A stretch of 64,000 nt of DNA from Impatiens glandulifera (Eukaryota > Streptophyta > Magnoliopsida > Ericales > Balsaminaceae), in assembly GCF_907164915.1 (NCBI RefSeq), contig NC_061870.1, positions 3,066,273 to 3,130,272 of the forward strand, given 5' to 3'. Under the pieces are notes generated by a model. The model saw nothing but the letters and a program-made list of their open reading frames with translations. It was not told the DNA's origin and made no database searches. Below, in pieces: positions 45,415 through 57,482 of the stretch (positions are counted from its first letter, which is position 1; every line of letters starts with the position of its first letter). Position numbers and translations under genes: made by a program.

Positions 45415-47560
45415 TTTGTTGGTGGTCGACCTCTAGCCCTTACTCTCGCGGGAGAGTGGAACAATTGTTATGGTGCATAAGGTGTTGGTTCACAAGGTGT
45501 ATGTGAATAAGGTGTTAGTATAGAAGGTATATGTGTAGAAGGTGTTGGTGAAGATGGTGTATGTACAGAAGGTGTTGGTGCAGAAGGTGTATGTGTAGAA
45601 GGTGTTGGCGTTGAAGTGGATGTTGTCGAATATGCAATAAATTTTTCTTTCAATTCTTTCACCACTTCAGCCAAAAAACAAGTATGTGTAGAAGGTGTTG
45701 GTGTTGAAGCAGATGTTGTCGAATATGCAATAAACTTTCCCTTCATTTCTTTCATCACTTCAGCCAAAAAAAACAAGTATTATGATCAAATTGTGTTGCA
45801 ATCAGTTGGAGATCTTGCATTATTAGAGTAAGATACCTCTTTTCAAATCTTTGCGTCAGCGGTCCAAGATATAATTAGTCGGCACCATATTCACCTTCAT
45901 TCTTCTCAAAACCTCTAAATAATGTCTACACAAGATTCCTATGAACTCAAACAGTTGACATTGATAGTTTACAAAATATGTCTTCGTTCGGGTGAAGTTT
46001 ACCTTTACAAAAATATCTCTCCAATGTTCTCCATCATTACCTTGTATGGTATCCACCACTCCAAATGTAGTTGTTGTCCCATCATCTTCAAGTATGAAGG
46101 TGTCGCAGAACATCAACCCTTTTACCTAATTCTAGAACAACTTTAAAATTTTGTTAGTATATACACTCTGAAATTTCTTTTCTAGTGAATACTCAGTCAC
46201 AATTGGAAAAGTCGAACTATAAGAATGAAAATCCAATTTTTTCCTTATCTATGTTCCTCTTAAGCGCCTTGTCATATTGCTCTAAAAATTGTTTTAAGGA
46301 TGTCTTAGAATGAACAAAGTCATCAAAAAAAGCATTCATAGATTCACTTTTTGAGATGTTGACATGCTTTCCCAGAAGTGACATTTAACATACACATGAA
46401 TCCATTTTGCACGTTCTACGTGCAAGAAGTTCATCCAATAATTATCTTGCAATTAAAACTCATTTATCATTTTCAGCCAACTATCTTCACACTATACGAC
46501 TGTAATTGAGTTATAGACAATGTTCTTGAATGTCATTTTTATATATTTATAACGAGCATGTGCAAAGAATTTGGTGGAGACTTTCTTCATTATATATCAA
46601 AGACAAAAGCGATGATGGGTGTTCGGAAAAACCTTTTCAATTGCAATGATCATTGATAGACATTAATTAGTGATTATTACCTTTGGAGCACGTCAGTTCA
46701 TACATGTCAACCATTCTTTGAAAAGTCAGATAAATAATTCTGAATCCTCATTGGAAATTAATCTACATCCTAGCAAAATTGATTGTTCAAGATGGTTAAC
46801 ACCGACAAAATGAGAAAATGGCATATCATAGAAATTTGTCAAAATATATTGTGTCAAATGTGATGACATCCAAGAAGTACTCGTATGTAGCCTTGAATTT
46901 TTCATCAGCCCAAAATACATTCTTTATCCGGTTTTCCTCGTCCACATCATATACATAAAAAAATTTACACATCTACTTTACATTTGGTAGAAATATTGAC
47001 ATAGTGCTTCGGCATCACCATTTCCTAACCGCAACCGCCTAGCTTGTGAAATATAGTTTCTGTAGTTCTCTCATCAAAAGTAATATTATCATATCCACCA
47101 TCTTCAACTACAAGTGATTGATATGTTTATGTCAAAATAATTACATCTTCGTCGTTTAAATCCAATCTTCTCTTCGCACTTGGATCTAGAATCTTGTGAT
47201 ATCTAAGATGTCTCGACTTTCTCGGACTCAAAATATGGTTATGCTCATGGAAGACACTAGTAATTTCAACAATAACATAATTCATAATCGCAACGTTTAT
47301 TTTTGCCTTACAGTTCGTCTTGGTAGAAGGTGTACATTGTAAAATATTTTCCTCCTTTGTAGAACATGCACCACTTTTGGAACGAGCGATAGAGAACCAC
47401 TTTGTTTGCCATATGGACCGTTTCTTGCTCCTAACTTAGAAATGCCAAAACCCTTTAATTGGGCATATGTGTTATAAAATCCGCGAAGCTTCTTTACGGA
47501 AGCAAAAATTATTCCAACGTTAGGGATTTGAACATCGTGTATTTCAACTTCGGGATCCAT
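45415..47560 (-). pseudogene. FAR1-related MULE transposase, decayed
   Basis: Minus strand, starting MDPEVEIHDVQIPNVG at 47560. The FAR1 DNA-binding domain is visible as FYNTYAQLKGFGISKLGARN, KTNCKAKINVAIMN, HEHNHILSP and KRRLDLNDE (47500-47150, with a frameshift near 47440). The transposase core follows: HLTQYILTNFYDMPFSHFVG, VNHLEQSILLGCRLISNEDS (46870-46740). The SWIM zinc-finger region has CQLFEFIGILCRHYLEVLRR (45970-45900), then a Thr/Pro/Ser repeat tail (45776-45468) and an RGRPPTK AT-hook-like end (about 45440). Many stops. FAR1/FHY3-like proteins are either host light-signalling factors or MULE transposases; decay and surroundings favour a transposon. Confidence 0.8.
45468..45776 (-). 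repeat. Repeats in the transposase pseudogene tail
   Basis: A direct duplication of a 'FLAEVxKExKxKFIAYSTTS' block (about 105 bp, 45616-45770) and an 18-36 bp TPTPSTHTPSAP-type minisatellite (45480-45610). Confidence 0.8.
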
Positions 47561-47599
47561 GAAGCTAAAGAATAAAAGTGAAACTATATTAAGAAAAAT

Positions 47600-47850
47600 A
47601 ATAGTGACCATGACCATGTTAGAGACCTATTAGGTCCCAAACATGGTCATGTTAAGGATCAAAATGGTCTTGAACATGTCCATAATGGGGATGAAAAATA
47701 GTCTTGAACATTGTAATATTTTGGACCAATTGGGTCTCAAACATGGTCATGTTGGGGACCGAAATGGTTTAGAACATGTTCATGTTGGGGACGAAATGAT
47801 CCGAACATGGTCATGTTCAGGATCAATTAGTCCCTAACATGGTCACCATC
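47600..47850. repeat. GACCAATTGGTC minisatellite, array B
   Basis: About eight degenerate ~30-bp units (catggtcatgttgggga, ccaattgggtctcaaa and similar), the same family as array A, just upstream of the transposase start. Confidence 0.8.
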
Positions 47851-48149
47851 AATCGATTATTGGTTCCATTCCAACCAGGATTTTATTTTATTTAATTTAA
47901 AAAATAAATAAAAAATATTTTTAAAGAAAGAGTAAATGATGTTTTGAAATTGATAGTAGTTTGAAGATTGTACAACTGACCTCGTTTGGTTGCCAACAGT
48001 GGGAAAACATGGTTCCCTTTTTCTTCAAGGATTTTAGACAAAATAGTATATACGATTTCTCTCCCCTCCCTCTCCTCTCCAAAAGGCGGCCAATAACCGG
48101 AAGTCTGGGACCAGTCCTTTTCCCCTCTTTCGTGGCAAATGTTAATTAC

Positions 48150-48266
48150 CCTCACTTGACCAAATCCCAAACCGAACCCCCCTGTCCCATTCTCCCTCTC
48201 TCTAAAGCTGGCCACTCTCTAGGGTTTTTGACCACTTGCACTCTCGCACAAGAAGAATTCAACGAG
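48150..48266 (+). promoter_or_regulatory. 5' UTR exon and core promoter region of the Pumilio gene
   Basis: A C/T-rich stretch (ccctctctctaaag) and a telo-box-like TAGGGTTTT at 48220-48228, common near starts of plant translation-related genes, precede a strong splice donor at 48267 (AACGAG|GTGAGT). The most likely non-coding first exon ends at 48266; its start is not defined. Confidence 0.55.
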
Positions 48267-50068
48267 GTGAGTTCCTTAGGCTAATTTTATCGTGAATTTC
48301 GTTATTCGAAATGGTTAGGGTTCCGATAAACTCTTTACCGGCGATACTGTGATCAAGTTTGTTTAAGCTCTTAACTCTTTCAGCTTGCTATTTCATGCTT
48401 AAACGGATTGAATTTTGATCTTTTCTTCTGTTTGTTACATAATTCAAACGACTTTAAAACTGTTACATTCTTCTCTGATCGTTGACTTCAAACAGAGTAC
48501 ATAAGTTGTAAGGTCTGACGATTAAAGCTTTATATAAGCTCTTCCTGACGATACTTGTTCAATCTACTTCAATGTTTTGCTCTCTAGACTCGGATACACA
48601 TGAAAGCCTGTTTGGTTTCTTCTTTATGTATGCATAACTTGAAAACGGAGAGAGCTAGTTTTGACCTTGAGTAGTTAATCCTTTGTTGGCAGTTAGTAAA
48701 AGATTTGGTATTTGCTTGTTATATGCATGATTTTCTATCAATTACTTATTTTGGCTGTTAGTTCTTGGTGATCTTACAATTTATGCAGTTCCTTAATAGT
48801 GATGACCAAGAATTGAATTGAATTGATTAAAATAATTATTTCTAAGATAACAAAAAAATGACAATAAAATGTAATTTGAGCAATTTTTAAAAGTTTGAAG
48901 CAAAATAAGTTTGTCTCAAGTTGTGGACGTAAAGTGATCTTTTGATGTAAACTCCTTAAGCAAAATGAGCTTTTTTCCTTTCCTTTTTGTTTTGTTTTGT
49001 TTGTATTGTTATATTTTTTTCCTTTCTCATTTTCTCCTTATCCAAATATAGGTCTTCTAGAAGATGCTAGTGATACCAAGTTTGTTATAGAATTAGACTA
49101 AATAAAACTATCAAGACTGTTGAGACTTTTCTTCTCAAACACAGTTCTTGATTTTGTATTGATAGAATTTTCATAGATATTACATTGCCCTATCTTGGTA
49201 CTCATAGATACATGGACTGAGTATTGATAACTCTTAACTGCTGAAATTAAGGAAACAATAAAACATAAAATTAAGGAGTAATTAAAAGAAAGATAAATTG
49301 ACTTGTCATTTTTCCTTATTCTTTTATAATAGAGAATAGAAAAGTACTTTATTGAATTGTAATTGATTGGATTGGATTGAATTGAACTGAGTTATAATAA
49401 CACATGCCTCTAATATTAGTATTACTATTTGTAAATACTGATCTAAATCGGATTAAAATCCTAATCTAATTAGGCTAGGAATTAAATCTTTAAAATAATA
49501 TTTTTTGAAAGAGGTCAACTTTTATTAAAAAGAACGCAAGATGCGTTCAAACGTTACAAAAGGGAAGTAAAAAACAAAACAATAAATAAGAAAACAACAT
49601 AAGAATTTTAAATGCCAATAAATCTTTAAAATAATATTTAAAACTAATGATATTTATCTAAAGTAATTATTGAGTTTATAAACTCTAATAACTATTTATA
49701 TAGCTAAAACTCAACATGTATCATTTTGCGTTATGCACAAATGGCTCAAATTACTTACATCTACAATTAGTTATTGGTCATCTCTATACAATATATGCAG
49801 TCCCTTAATCAATCCTTTGACTAAGAGTTAACCAAAAATGACAATAAGAAGTAATTTGAGCCATTTTTAAAAGTTTGAAGCAAAGCTAGTTAGTCTCAAG
49901 TTGAGGAAGCAAAACGATCTTTTCATGTAAAATCGAAAAACAAAATGAGCTTCTTTCCTTCTTTATTATTATTATTTTCTTTTGTTTTGTTTATTGAAAT
50001 GGTGCATACATTTTCCTTGTATATTGTTATTTTTATTTTGTTTCTCACTTTCTCCCATTCAAACATAG
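48267..50068 (+). other. 5'-UTR intron of the Pumilio gene, with an internal duplication
   Basis: Donor GTGAGT at 48267. The probable acceptor is after aaacatag at 50068, followed by aacttctagaagatgctag. The acceptor region is duplicated: about 48780-49075 is homologous to about 49795-50092, including the aatataggtcttctagaag / aacatagaacttctagaag boundary, so two acceptor sites ~1 kb apart exist. Between them is a LINE-tail-like gtcaacttttattaaaaag segment at 49512-49560. Confidence 0.55.
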
Positions 50069-50129
50069 AACTTCTAGAAGATGCTAGTGATTTTCATTGT
50101 GGAGAGGAATCAAATCATATTGCAAATTG

Positions 50130-53100
50130 ATGACAACTGAAAATCCTATTCGAATACTCGAGACAGATGGAAAATGGTCCTCACTGAAGGAGGCTGCTAC
50201 ACTTGGAGCATCATCTTCAGAAGAGCTGGGATTGCTTATGAAGGGGCCGGGATTAGAGAGTGGTGGAAGAGAGATGATTCCTAGTAGGAGTGGAAGTGCA
50301 CCGCCAACTGTGGAAGGTTCACATTCTGCTGTTGCTAGATTTTATTCTCCACTAACCTCATTGAGGAACCAACAGGTGGATAGTGATTGGAGATTGGCAT
50401 CTTTCGGTCAACAAAACCGTGTCACATTAAATTCCACTCAAAATAAGCTCCCTAATTATCCAGAAGATTCTGAAGATGATAGCTCATCTAATGAAGTTTC
50501 TATTCAGCAGTCAGATATAAGAGGTCGGTTTTGGTCTGGGCGTAATGAAACATTTTCTGGTCCACATGGAAGTCTAGATGGACTCGAACAGGTAAATATT
50601 TATTTTAAATGGTCAACATTTCGTTAAAAAGGAACACTCATTACAAAAGGGAAAGTGGGGAGGGAAAAACAAAAGTCATAAAACTGGAATTGTTTTTGGA
50701 CTTAGAATGTCAGACATTAATCAGAGAACCAGAAGGCTCAACATTCTTTTTTTCACAAAGTCATTGAATCTTATGTCTTGTTTGATTTGGGGTTTATTGA
50801 ATAACCAAGTGGTATTTAGAAATAACCTTGTTTGTTAAGGTTATAGAAAATCAGATTATTTGGGTAAAAAGACATTATAGTTACAAATATACAATTAATC
50901 ATTTTTTTCTTTTTATAAAATAGATGGTATTTTGGTTGATGAATTGAATGATGTGGTCACTAGGTAGATTATATGTATTTTGGTTTAAAGCATATTTTTT
51001 TTCTTCTAACACTCTTAGAGTAAGAAGGTTAGGCTGAATTTGTGTTTTAACTTCTACAATGCTGCAGGAAAATTTTGCTCAAACTTCATCACCTATGTTA
51101 ACCCATGAATCAATTGAATATGATGCTGATTTAGGCTCTATGCAAAATGCTTCACTGAACTCAACAAATACTGCTACTTCATCTCATTCAGATGCCGATG
51201 GTTTGGGGATATCTGTAAACACGGATCCACCAAAAGGTCTTGTTTCCGGCTCTTGGTCTACAGAAGGCATGCCGTTTGTACCACCTTTTCTCAGTAGATT
51301 GTTAAATGATACGGTCCCATTTCAAAACACTTTTTGTTTCTATTTTTGTATGTGGATCCGTTTCCAGATACAGTAACATGAATAAGTTTATGAATCTGTC
51401 TCTGAACAAATTTAGTCTCCAAACGTTTTTGTATTTGCAAATGTATCTAGATACAAAAACAGAACAAGTGTTAATGGCATTTCTGTGCAGATCTTGCTTC
51501 CATTGAATCGAGGATGATGAATATGAATATATCTGACCAGCAAAATCTTGGAGAACATACAAAGGAGAGCTGGCAACAGAGTTCTCAGAGTAATCTTCTG
51601 CATCAATTTCTACCACAGCAGCAAAGAAATGAATTTCAGAATGCCAAACCTCAATTTCCACATGGCCCTTCAAGTTTTTCTTCTACTGATGTACAGATAC
51701 TTCATTCATCTGGATTTGCGACTCCACTTTATTCCCCCATTTCTATTCCTTCCTCAACCCCTTGTTACCCAAATCTACAACCTTCTGGTTACTTTTCTCC
51801 TCAGTATGGTGTTTTCCCAATATTTATGCCTGGATATCCTCATGGTGCTATTCCTATGTCATTTGATGGAGCTTCTGCTGGTCCTAGCTTTTCTGGTCAA
51901 AACTCAGGGCTGACAAATACTGAAAATCTTTATGGACAATATGGCTTCACAACGCAACCGTTTTCAAATTCTTTTCAAATGCAATATTTTGATCAGTCAA
52001 CCAATAGAAATTCATACAATGTTTTTGATATGTTTGGCCCTCCTGATTATCAACAGAACGGTTTAGAATTTTCAGCTGGCCCGCATCACCAGACGATAAA
52101 GTACCAGACAGACTTTGATGTTGTTCAGAGAAAAGGTGGGGGATTTTCAAGTCCTTATTATGGGAATCCTTCAAACACTGGCTTTCTAATGCAGTTACCA
52201 TTGTCATCAAATCCTAGTCAGAATTTTCCTTTATCACCCTTGGCTGGGGTTGTCTCATCCTTTAAAAATGCTGGTACTTATTCCCGCTGGCAAGATCAAG
52301 GAGAAATCGAGAATTTCAATAACACCAGAGTACATTCTTTCCTTGAAGAGTTGAAGTCTGGTAGAGGCCGGAGATTCGAGCTATCTGATATTGTTGGACA
52401 TATAGTTCAATTCAGGCAACTTCTTTTTTTTCAGTATCTCTCAATTTGTCTATTATATTATGATTATTTAGGTTTCTTAGGATTTTAACTATCACATTGA
52501 ATTCCAGCGCGGATCAACATGGGAGTCGATTCATTCAACAAAAATTGGAAAATTGCAGTTCTGATGAGAAGGCTTTTGTTTTTAAGGAAGTTCTTCCTCA
52601 TGCCTCCATGCTTATCGTAGATGTTTTTGGTAATTATGTTATTCAAAAGGTATGCATTAGATTTGACATCAGAATTAAAGTTTCTTTACCAACTCTATGC
52701 ATTTTTCTCTTAAATAGTTTTACTTTGTCATTCTTTCTTTTGGACCATTGCAGTTTTTTGAATATGGAAGTACTCAACAAAGGAAGGACCTTGCCAACCA
52801 ACTTGTGGGACAAATTTTATCATTAAGTCTGCAGATGTATGGCTGCCGCGTAATTCAAAAGGTGGGTGTAATCATTGATTTGTACAACTCGAACAATAGA
52901 AAATGAGAATGAAAGAAAAATAAATGGGGTTAATCTATCTCCCATAACTCATAAATGCAGAGAATTCTAATAATTTGTTCCAAACTTCTTTTCTTGACTA
53001 TGCTTAAGGTCAATAAACATGTCTGGAGGTTGAAGTCTTGTGTTTGTTCATTGAAAACACCTTGACTGAGGTGAAGGACATGGTGGTGGGTTGTTGTGCT

Positions 53101-55494
53101 ATCCTCCTCAAGAAAAGAAAACCCAGTCTCAAAATAATAATAATAATAATTAGCATGCCTGACTCATATGAATTGTCATGCTTAACATGAGACATCATCT
53201 TTGTACTCGGGATAATGTATGGTTGATGTATGTTTTAGGCCATTGAAGTTATTGAATTGGATCAGAAAGCAAAGTTGGTGAGTGAGCTGGATGGACATGT
53301 TACGATATGTGTTCATGATCAAAACGGAAATCATGTTATTCAGAAGTGCATTGAATGTATTCCAACATTTAAGATTGAATTTATTCTTTCTGCTTTTCAT
53401 GGTCAAGTTGCAACTCTTTCAATGCATCCGTATGGTTGTCGCGTCATTCAGGTGTCTGTCTAAATGATACTGAGATCTCACTTTAACGCTTATATGTATT
53501 ACAATACTTATATTTACGTGATATATATAATTTTTCTGTTAAGAGGGTACTTGAGCACTGTATGGATCAACCTCAGTGTCAATTCATAGTAGATGAGATT
53601 TTGGAGTCTGTTTGTACACTTGCCCAAAACCAGTATGGCAACTATGTTACACAGGTCAGTGCTACTTCTCCACTTGTATTGTATTTCTTTCCCTAACTTG
53701 CTATTTTGACGCCTCCCTAAAAACTTAGGTTCAAAAGATGATATATAATCTTCTTGTGGAATACTTGAAACATGATTCTAGCTTAAGATTTGTCTTAAAT
53801 AATTGAAGTTTGTGCATCCTAGGATTGATGTGGTAACTGGGAAAGTGAGGGCAAACATGTGCAAGTTGGATGTGGTGTCTGTTGCCCCTTAGGGTAAAAT
53901 GTGAAATATGTTGCGGATTTTTGTTTACGCAAAATCATTCTATCTAGAAACTAGTATTTTGTCTCAAAATGATTTAAAATTGAAAGTGATTTTTGAAAAA
54001 TCGCCAAAACTGATAATGCAAATATGCAATTCAAGTTTGTTTCCATTATTCTTTTTCTGGTTGCACCTTTGCCTTTTGGTTTCTGAGAAGGAGTATAAAC
54101 ACAGTTTCAAAATTATGACTCACAAAAGTACCAATTTCTCTTTTGCTCATTAACTGAAGTCCACTTAAGAAATCCAATTCATTTTTTTCTTACAACTAAT
54201 TGGCATAGTCCCTCCAAATAGAGATCTTAAATATACCAATCTTCCTTTACAACAAAATACCAATCTAAGTATCAGAAGATACTTAGGTGGTCAGTTCCTA
54301 TTTGGAAACACTTTCTATTTCTAGATCTTGATCCCGATCTATATGAGAAACTGAGAATAAATATCTGAATCTGTGTCGGACTAAGTTTTGTTTCCAAACA
54401 TGATCTCATCTGGATTCCGAGACACTATACTCGAATGCAGGCCAATCTGCATGTGGCCCTTTTTATAAATGCTATGGGTGTTAGGCTCAATTGCAATGTT
54501 GCATAGCACCATGTTTGTAGGTTATTTGCTTTGGGTATAATCTTTTAGCATTTAGTTTCACAGAATTGGAGCTAATGCTTTCTTTACATTGGTGCAAACA
54601 GCATGTGTTGCAGAGGGGAAAGCCTCCAGAAAGAAGCAAAATCATAAGTAAACTATCGGGAAATATAGTGCAGATGAGCCAGCATAAATTCGCTTCTAAT
54701 GTCATTGAAAAATGCATGGAGCATGGTAATTCTGCTGACAGGGAGATTTTAATTCAGGAAATTATTAGCGGAAATGATGGAAGTAACTTATTGGTAAGTT
54801 TAACTTGCTTTGGCTTTTAACGACTGACTTGTATTAATACAAACATGTTATTACTGATTAATTTAGAATAGTTTCCCTAAAAATCTTATGGTTTTCACTT
54901 TCTTATGTGTTCTCTCCAAGGCAATGATGAAAGACCAATATGCAAACTATGTTATCCAGAAACTTCTAGAAACGTGTACTGATAGCCAAAGGGAAATATT
55001 GCTCAGCCACATACATATTCATGTGAATGCACTGAAGAAGTACACTTATGGAAAACATATTGTCACGAGATTTGAACAGTTGTATGGAGAAGGTATGTCT
55101 GAAACTAAGTAACTGCTTCTAAACAAAATAAGATTCTTAGGCCTTGTTTGATGTTGGTTAATTGAGATTAATTTCAAATAACCCAATATGGGAATTCTAC
55201 TTACTTTTTGCTTTATCTGCTTTATTTCCATAACTGTGCTGTTTCTTTATTAACAAAAAATAAAATCAACAATCATGTATTTAAAATACCCTCTATTTTC
55301 TTGCAAGATATAAATTTTCATTATAGATTTATACTCTTAATATCTTTTATCCAAATAACCTGGCCTACCTCAAAGAAGGTTATTTGGAAATATTCAAATA
55401 ACAACAGATCAAACAAGAACATGTGTTTGTTAAAGCATTAACTGACATTCCTTCTCTTAAATATCTTGCAGGAATGGGGAACTCTGATTCATGA
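50130..55494 (+). CDS. Pumilio-family RNA-binding protein, PUM5/6-like (857 aa, ten coding exons)
   Basis: Exons, all in frame: 50130-50591, 51068-51293, 51491-52415, 52508-52649, 52754-52861, 53239-53451, 53544-53654, 54602-54793, 54921-55092, 55472-55494. The start MTTENPIRI fits the N-terminus I recall for PUM5/6. An [12 protein letters not shown] motif near residue 52 is typical of plant Pumilios. A long Ser/Gln/Asn-rich region is followed by an eight-repeat PUF domain at about 513-850. RNA-contact triplets by repeat are SRxxQ, NYxxQ, CRxxQ, NHxxQ, CRxxQ, NYxxQ, SNxxE and NYxxQ, which by the known PUF code predict UGUAUAUA. Pumilios bind 3' UTRs in the cytoplasm to repress or destabilise mRNAs. 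No lesion was found, so it is likely functional. Assignment to PUM5 rather than PUM6 or another group is from memory. Confidence 0.9.
52416..52507 (+). other. GC-AG intron in the Pumilio gene
   Basis: The only join that keeps the conserved [14 protein letters not shown] order at PUF repeat 1 uses a donor AG|GCAACT at 52416 and acceptor TTCCAG at 52507, a 92-base non-canonical GC-AG intron. Confidence 0.75.
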
Positions 55495-55698
55495 ATATTT
55501 GCTGCCACGATTGTTGGGATTTGTGCGGATGGTTGTCAGAACTCATTGCCTCAAATATAGACCATGAGCAGATCCCCTGTCTCAAAAAATAAAATTAGTA
55601 TAGATATTATATACAGTGCATAGTCTTCCAGGTTTATTTAGACATGTAGTGGTTGTATATTAGGTTTGGTGGTTATGCTGTGTTTCATAGTTATGGGC

Positions 55699-55738
<40 letters not shown>

Positions 55739-55780
55739 TAATAATAAACAACTTATGATGTAAATTAAGTTGTACTTTTC
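55495..55780 (+). promoter_or_regulatory. 3' UTR of the Pumilio gene with Pumilio-type sites
   Basis: TGTATATT at 55654-55661 matches the first seven bases of the predicted site (UGUAUAU), and TGTAAATT at 55759-55766 matches UGUANAU. The 3' end itself cannot be fixed; AT-rich sequence with polyadenylation-like words follows the (AAT)n run. Confidence 0.45.
55700..55747. repeat. (AAT)n microsatellite
   Basis: About 15 AAT units with one interruption (aaaaata) in the presumed 3' UTR or just beyond it. Confidence 0.9.
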
Positions 55781-56526
55781 TAACTCTATATCATCTGTTG
55801 ACATTTCTATCACTTTCTATAGTGTTGTGGCTTAATGTTTGTTGGTATTTCAAACAATAGTTGCTTTCCACCACTAATTACCACCATTTTTTGGCATTTT
55901 GTGTTAGTATATTTGGCTTCATTAGGGTGTACTTTTTCTTTTTAATATATTTACAATTTAATCATATTTATATTCAATTGAAGCTATAATGTTATTCAGT
56001 TAGTTAGTCCATTATTTATTGAATTGTTGATTTTTATTTGTTGTTTATAAAATTTATATAAATAAATTGTTAAAATAAATACATAAAAATTAGTATGAGC
56101 GATATTTGTATATTTAGTTATTATAAATTTAATTTAATATTTGGAAAATGTTTAAATTCATTTGCTTAAAACAATTTTAGAATAATATAAAATAATTCTC
56201 TTAAAACAACTTCATTTTGTCTTTTTCGGTTAGTCCTATTTTTTTTTTCAAATAATTGTTTTATTTGTACACTTTTACATAGTTAAAAAATACAATCTTT
56301 TATATAAAATAGTTTTTATTCTTAATATATTTAGATTTAGCCACTAAATACTGTTTCAAAATTATACTTAATGTTTTCATTTTCGTCTAATCCGCAAGCT
56401 AAATTATCAACCTAAGTTAATTATATTAAAAACATTAATTTGTATTTACTTTTTTTTTTTTGGTTATTTTAAAACACACTTTCTTTAATTAGCATGAATT
56501 CCGGGGAATTTGACGAAATGACCTCC
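55781..56526. other. Intergenic, no supported gene
   Basis: AT-rich; no coding or repeat structure recognised. Confidence 0.6.
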
Positions 56527-57369
56527 ATAACAGTCTTATTTTCAAAAACAACAGGTTAGTAAAATTTGCAAAAGTAATCTTTTGTCCCTGGCAAAATACC
56601 AATATACCCCGGGCAAAAATAATTCTTCTTCTCTTCTTTCTTTTTCTTCATTCTCTTCTCTTCTCTTCTCTTCATTCTACGGCTACGGACGAACCACCTT
56701 CCCTCCCTTAGAGCAACGAGGCCCCCTACGGCTACAAAAAATAAAACATTTTTTTTTCGTCTGCGAAAAATTCATTTTCGCAGACGCAGATATATTTTTG
56801 CAGGCGCAAATGCATTTTTCTTAGGCGACAATTGTATTTTCGCAGACGAAAAAAAAACATTTTTCGTAGACGAAAATACAATTGTCGCCTGCGAAAAATG
56901 CATTTGTCGTCTGCGCGTGCGCTAACCATCAAAATAAACATAGTATGAACGGGAAATTTGACGAAATATGAACAATGTTTTCAGCTATAACAATAATATG
57001 ATCAATATAAACAATATTAACAATATTAACAATGTTTATCCATCGCCGGAATGCTACAGTCGAGGAGAGAGGAAGCAGACGTCTCGACACCATTTGCTTT
57101 GACGTATCGGCGTTGCCGGGAGATCGTTTGCTCGTTGCTTGAAGGTGGCTCGTTCACTCGTTGCTCGTTGCTCGTTGCTCGTTGCTTGAAGGTGGTTAAT
57201 GGCCGTAGAGAATGAAGGAAGAGAGGGATGAATGAAGAGAAATGGGAAAGAAGAGAAGATGGAAGGAAAATATTTTTAATAGGGGGTATAATTGTCTTTT
57301 TCTAGGGGCAAAATGTTACTTTGCAAACTTTACTCACCCCCTGTTGTTTTTGGAAATAAGACTATTATG
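56527..57369. mobile_element. Terminal-inverted-repeat element (MULE/MITE-like, ~840 bp)
   Basis: The left end cataacagtcttattttc-aaaaacaacag-ttagtaaa-tttgcaaaagtaa, running to aatatacccc at ~56606, pairs with the reverse complement of 57286-57369 over ~80 bp with few mismatches. The interior holds a TTC-rich tract, an internal hairpin and a gctcgtt minisatellite (57120-57186). No transposase coding. No target duplication could be confirmed. Confidence 0.75.
56808..56912. repeat. Perfect-type hairpin of CGTCTGCGAAAA words
   Basis: 56808-56855 (aaatgcattttt to gcagacgaaaaa) is the near-exact reverse complement of 56866-56912, with a loop of about 10 A/C bases. It also contains repeats of cgcagacga. 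Confidence 0.85.
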
Positions 57370-57482
57370 GTAAGTAGAGAGCTACTAAAGTTTAGGGATG
57401 GCGGACGGTTGCCTGACGGGGCGAGGAGAAAGTGGGCAATCATGATCGTCATGGTGAGTAGAGAGCTACTGAAGTTTAGTGG
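57367..57482. repeat. Direct repeat of ~30 bp, 84 bp apart
   Basis: atggtaagtagagagctact at 57367 and atggtgagtagagagctact at 57451, each followed by aaagtttag/gaagtttag. It lies at the edge of the inverted-repeat element. Confidence 0.8.

Noticed and set aside
47892..48284. Paired 107-codon frames on both strands before the Pumilio gene
   Set aside because: They cover the promoter/5' UTR, have no family signal and overlap each other.
49945..50130. Upstream frame ending near the Pumilio start
   Set aside because: Lies in the 5'-UTR intron and acceptor region; the TTTT-rich frame is intronic.
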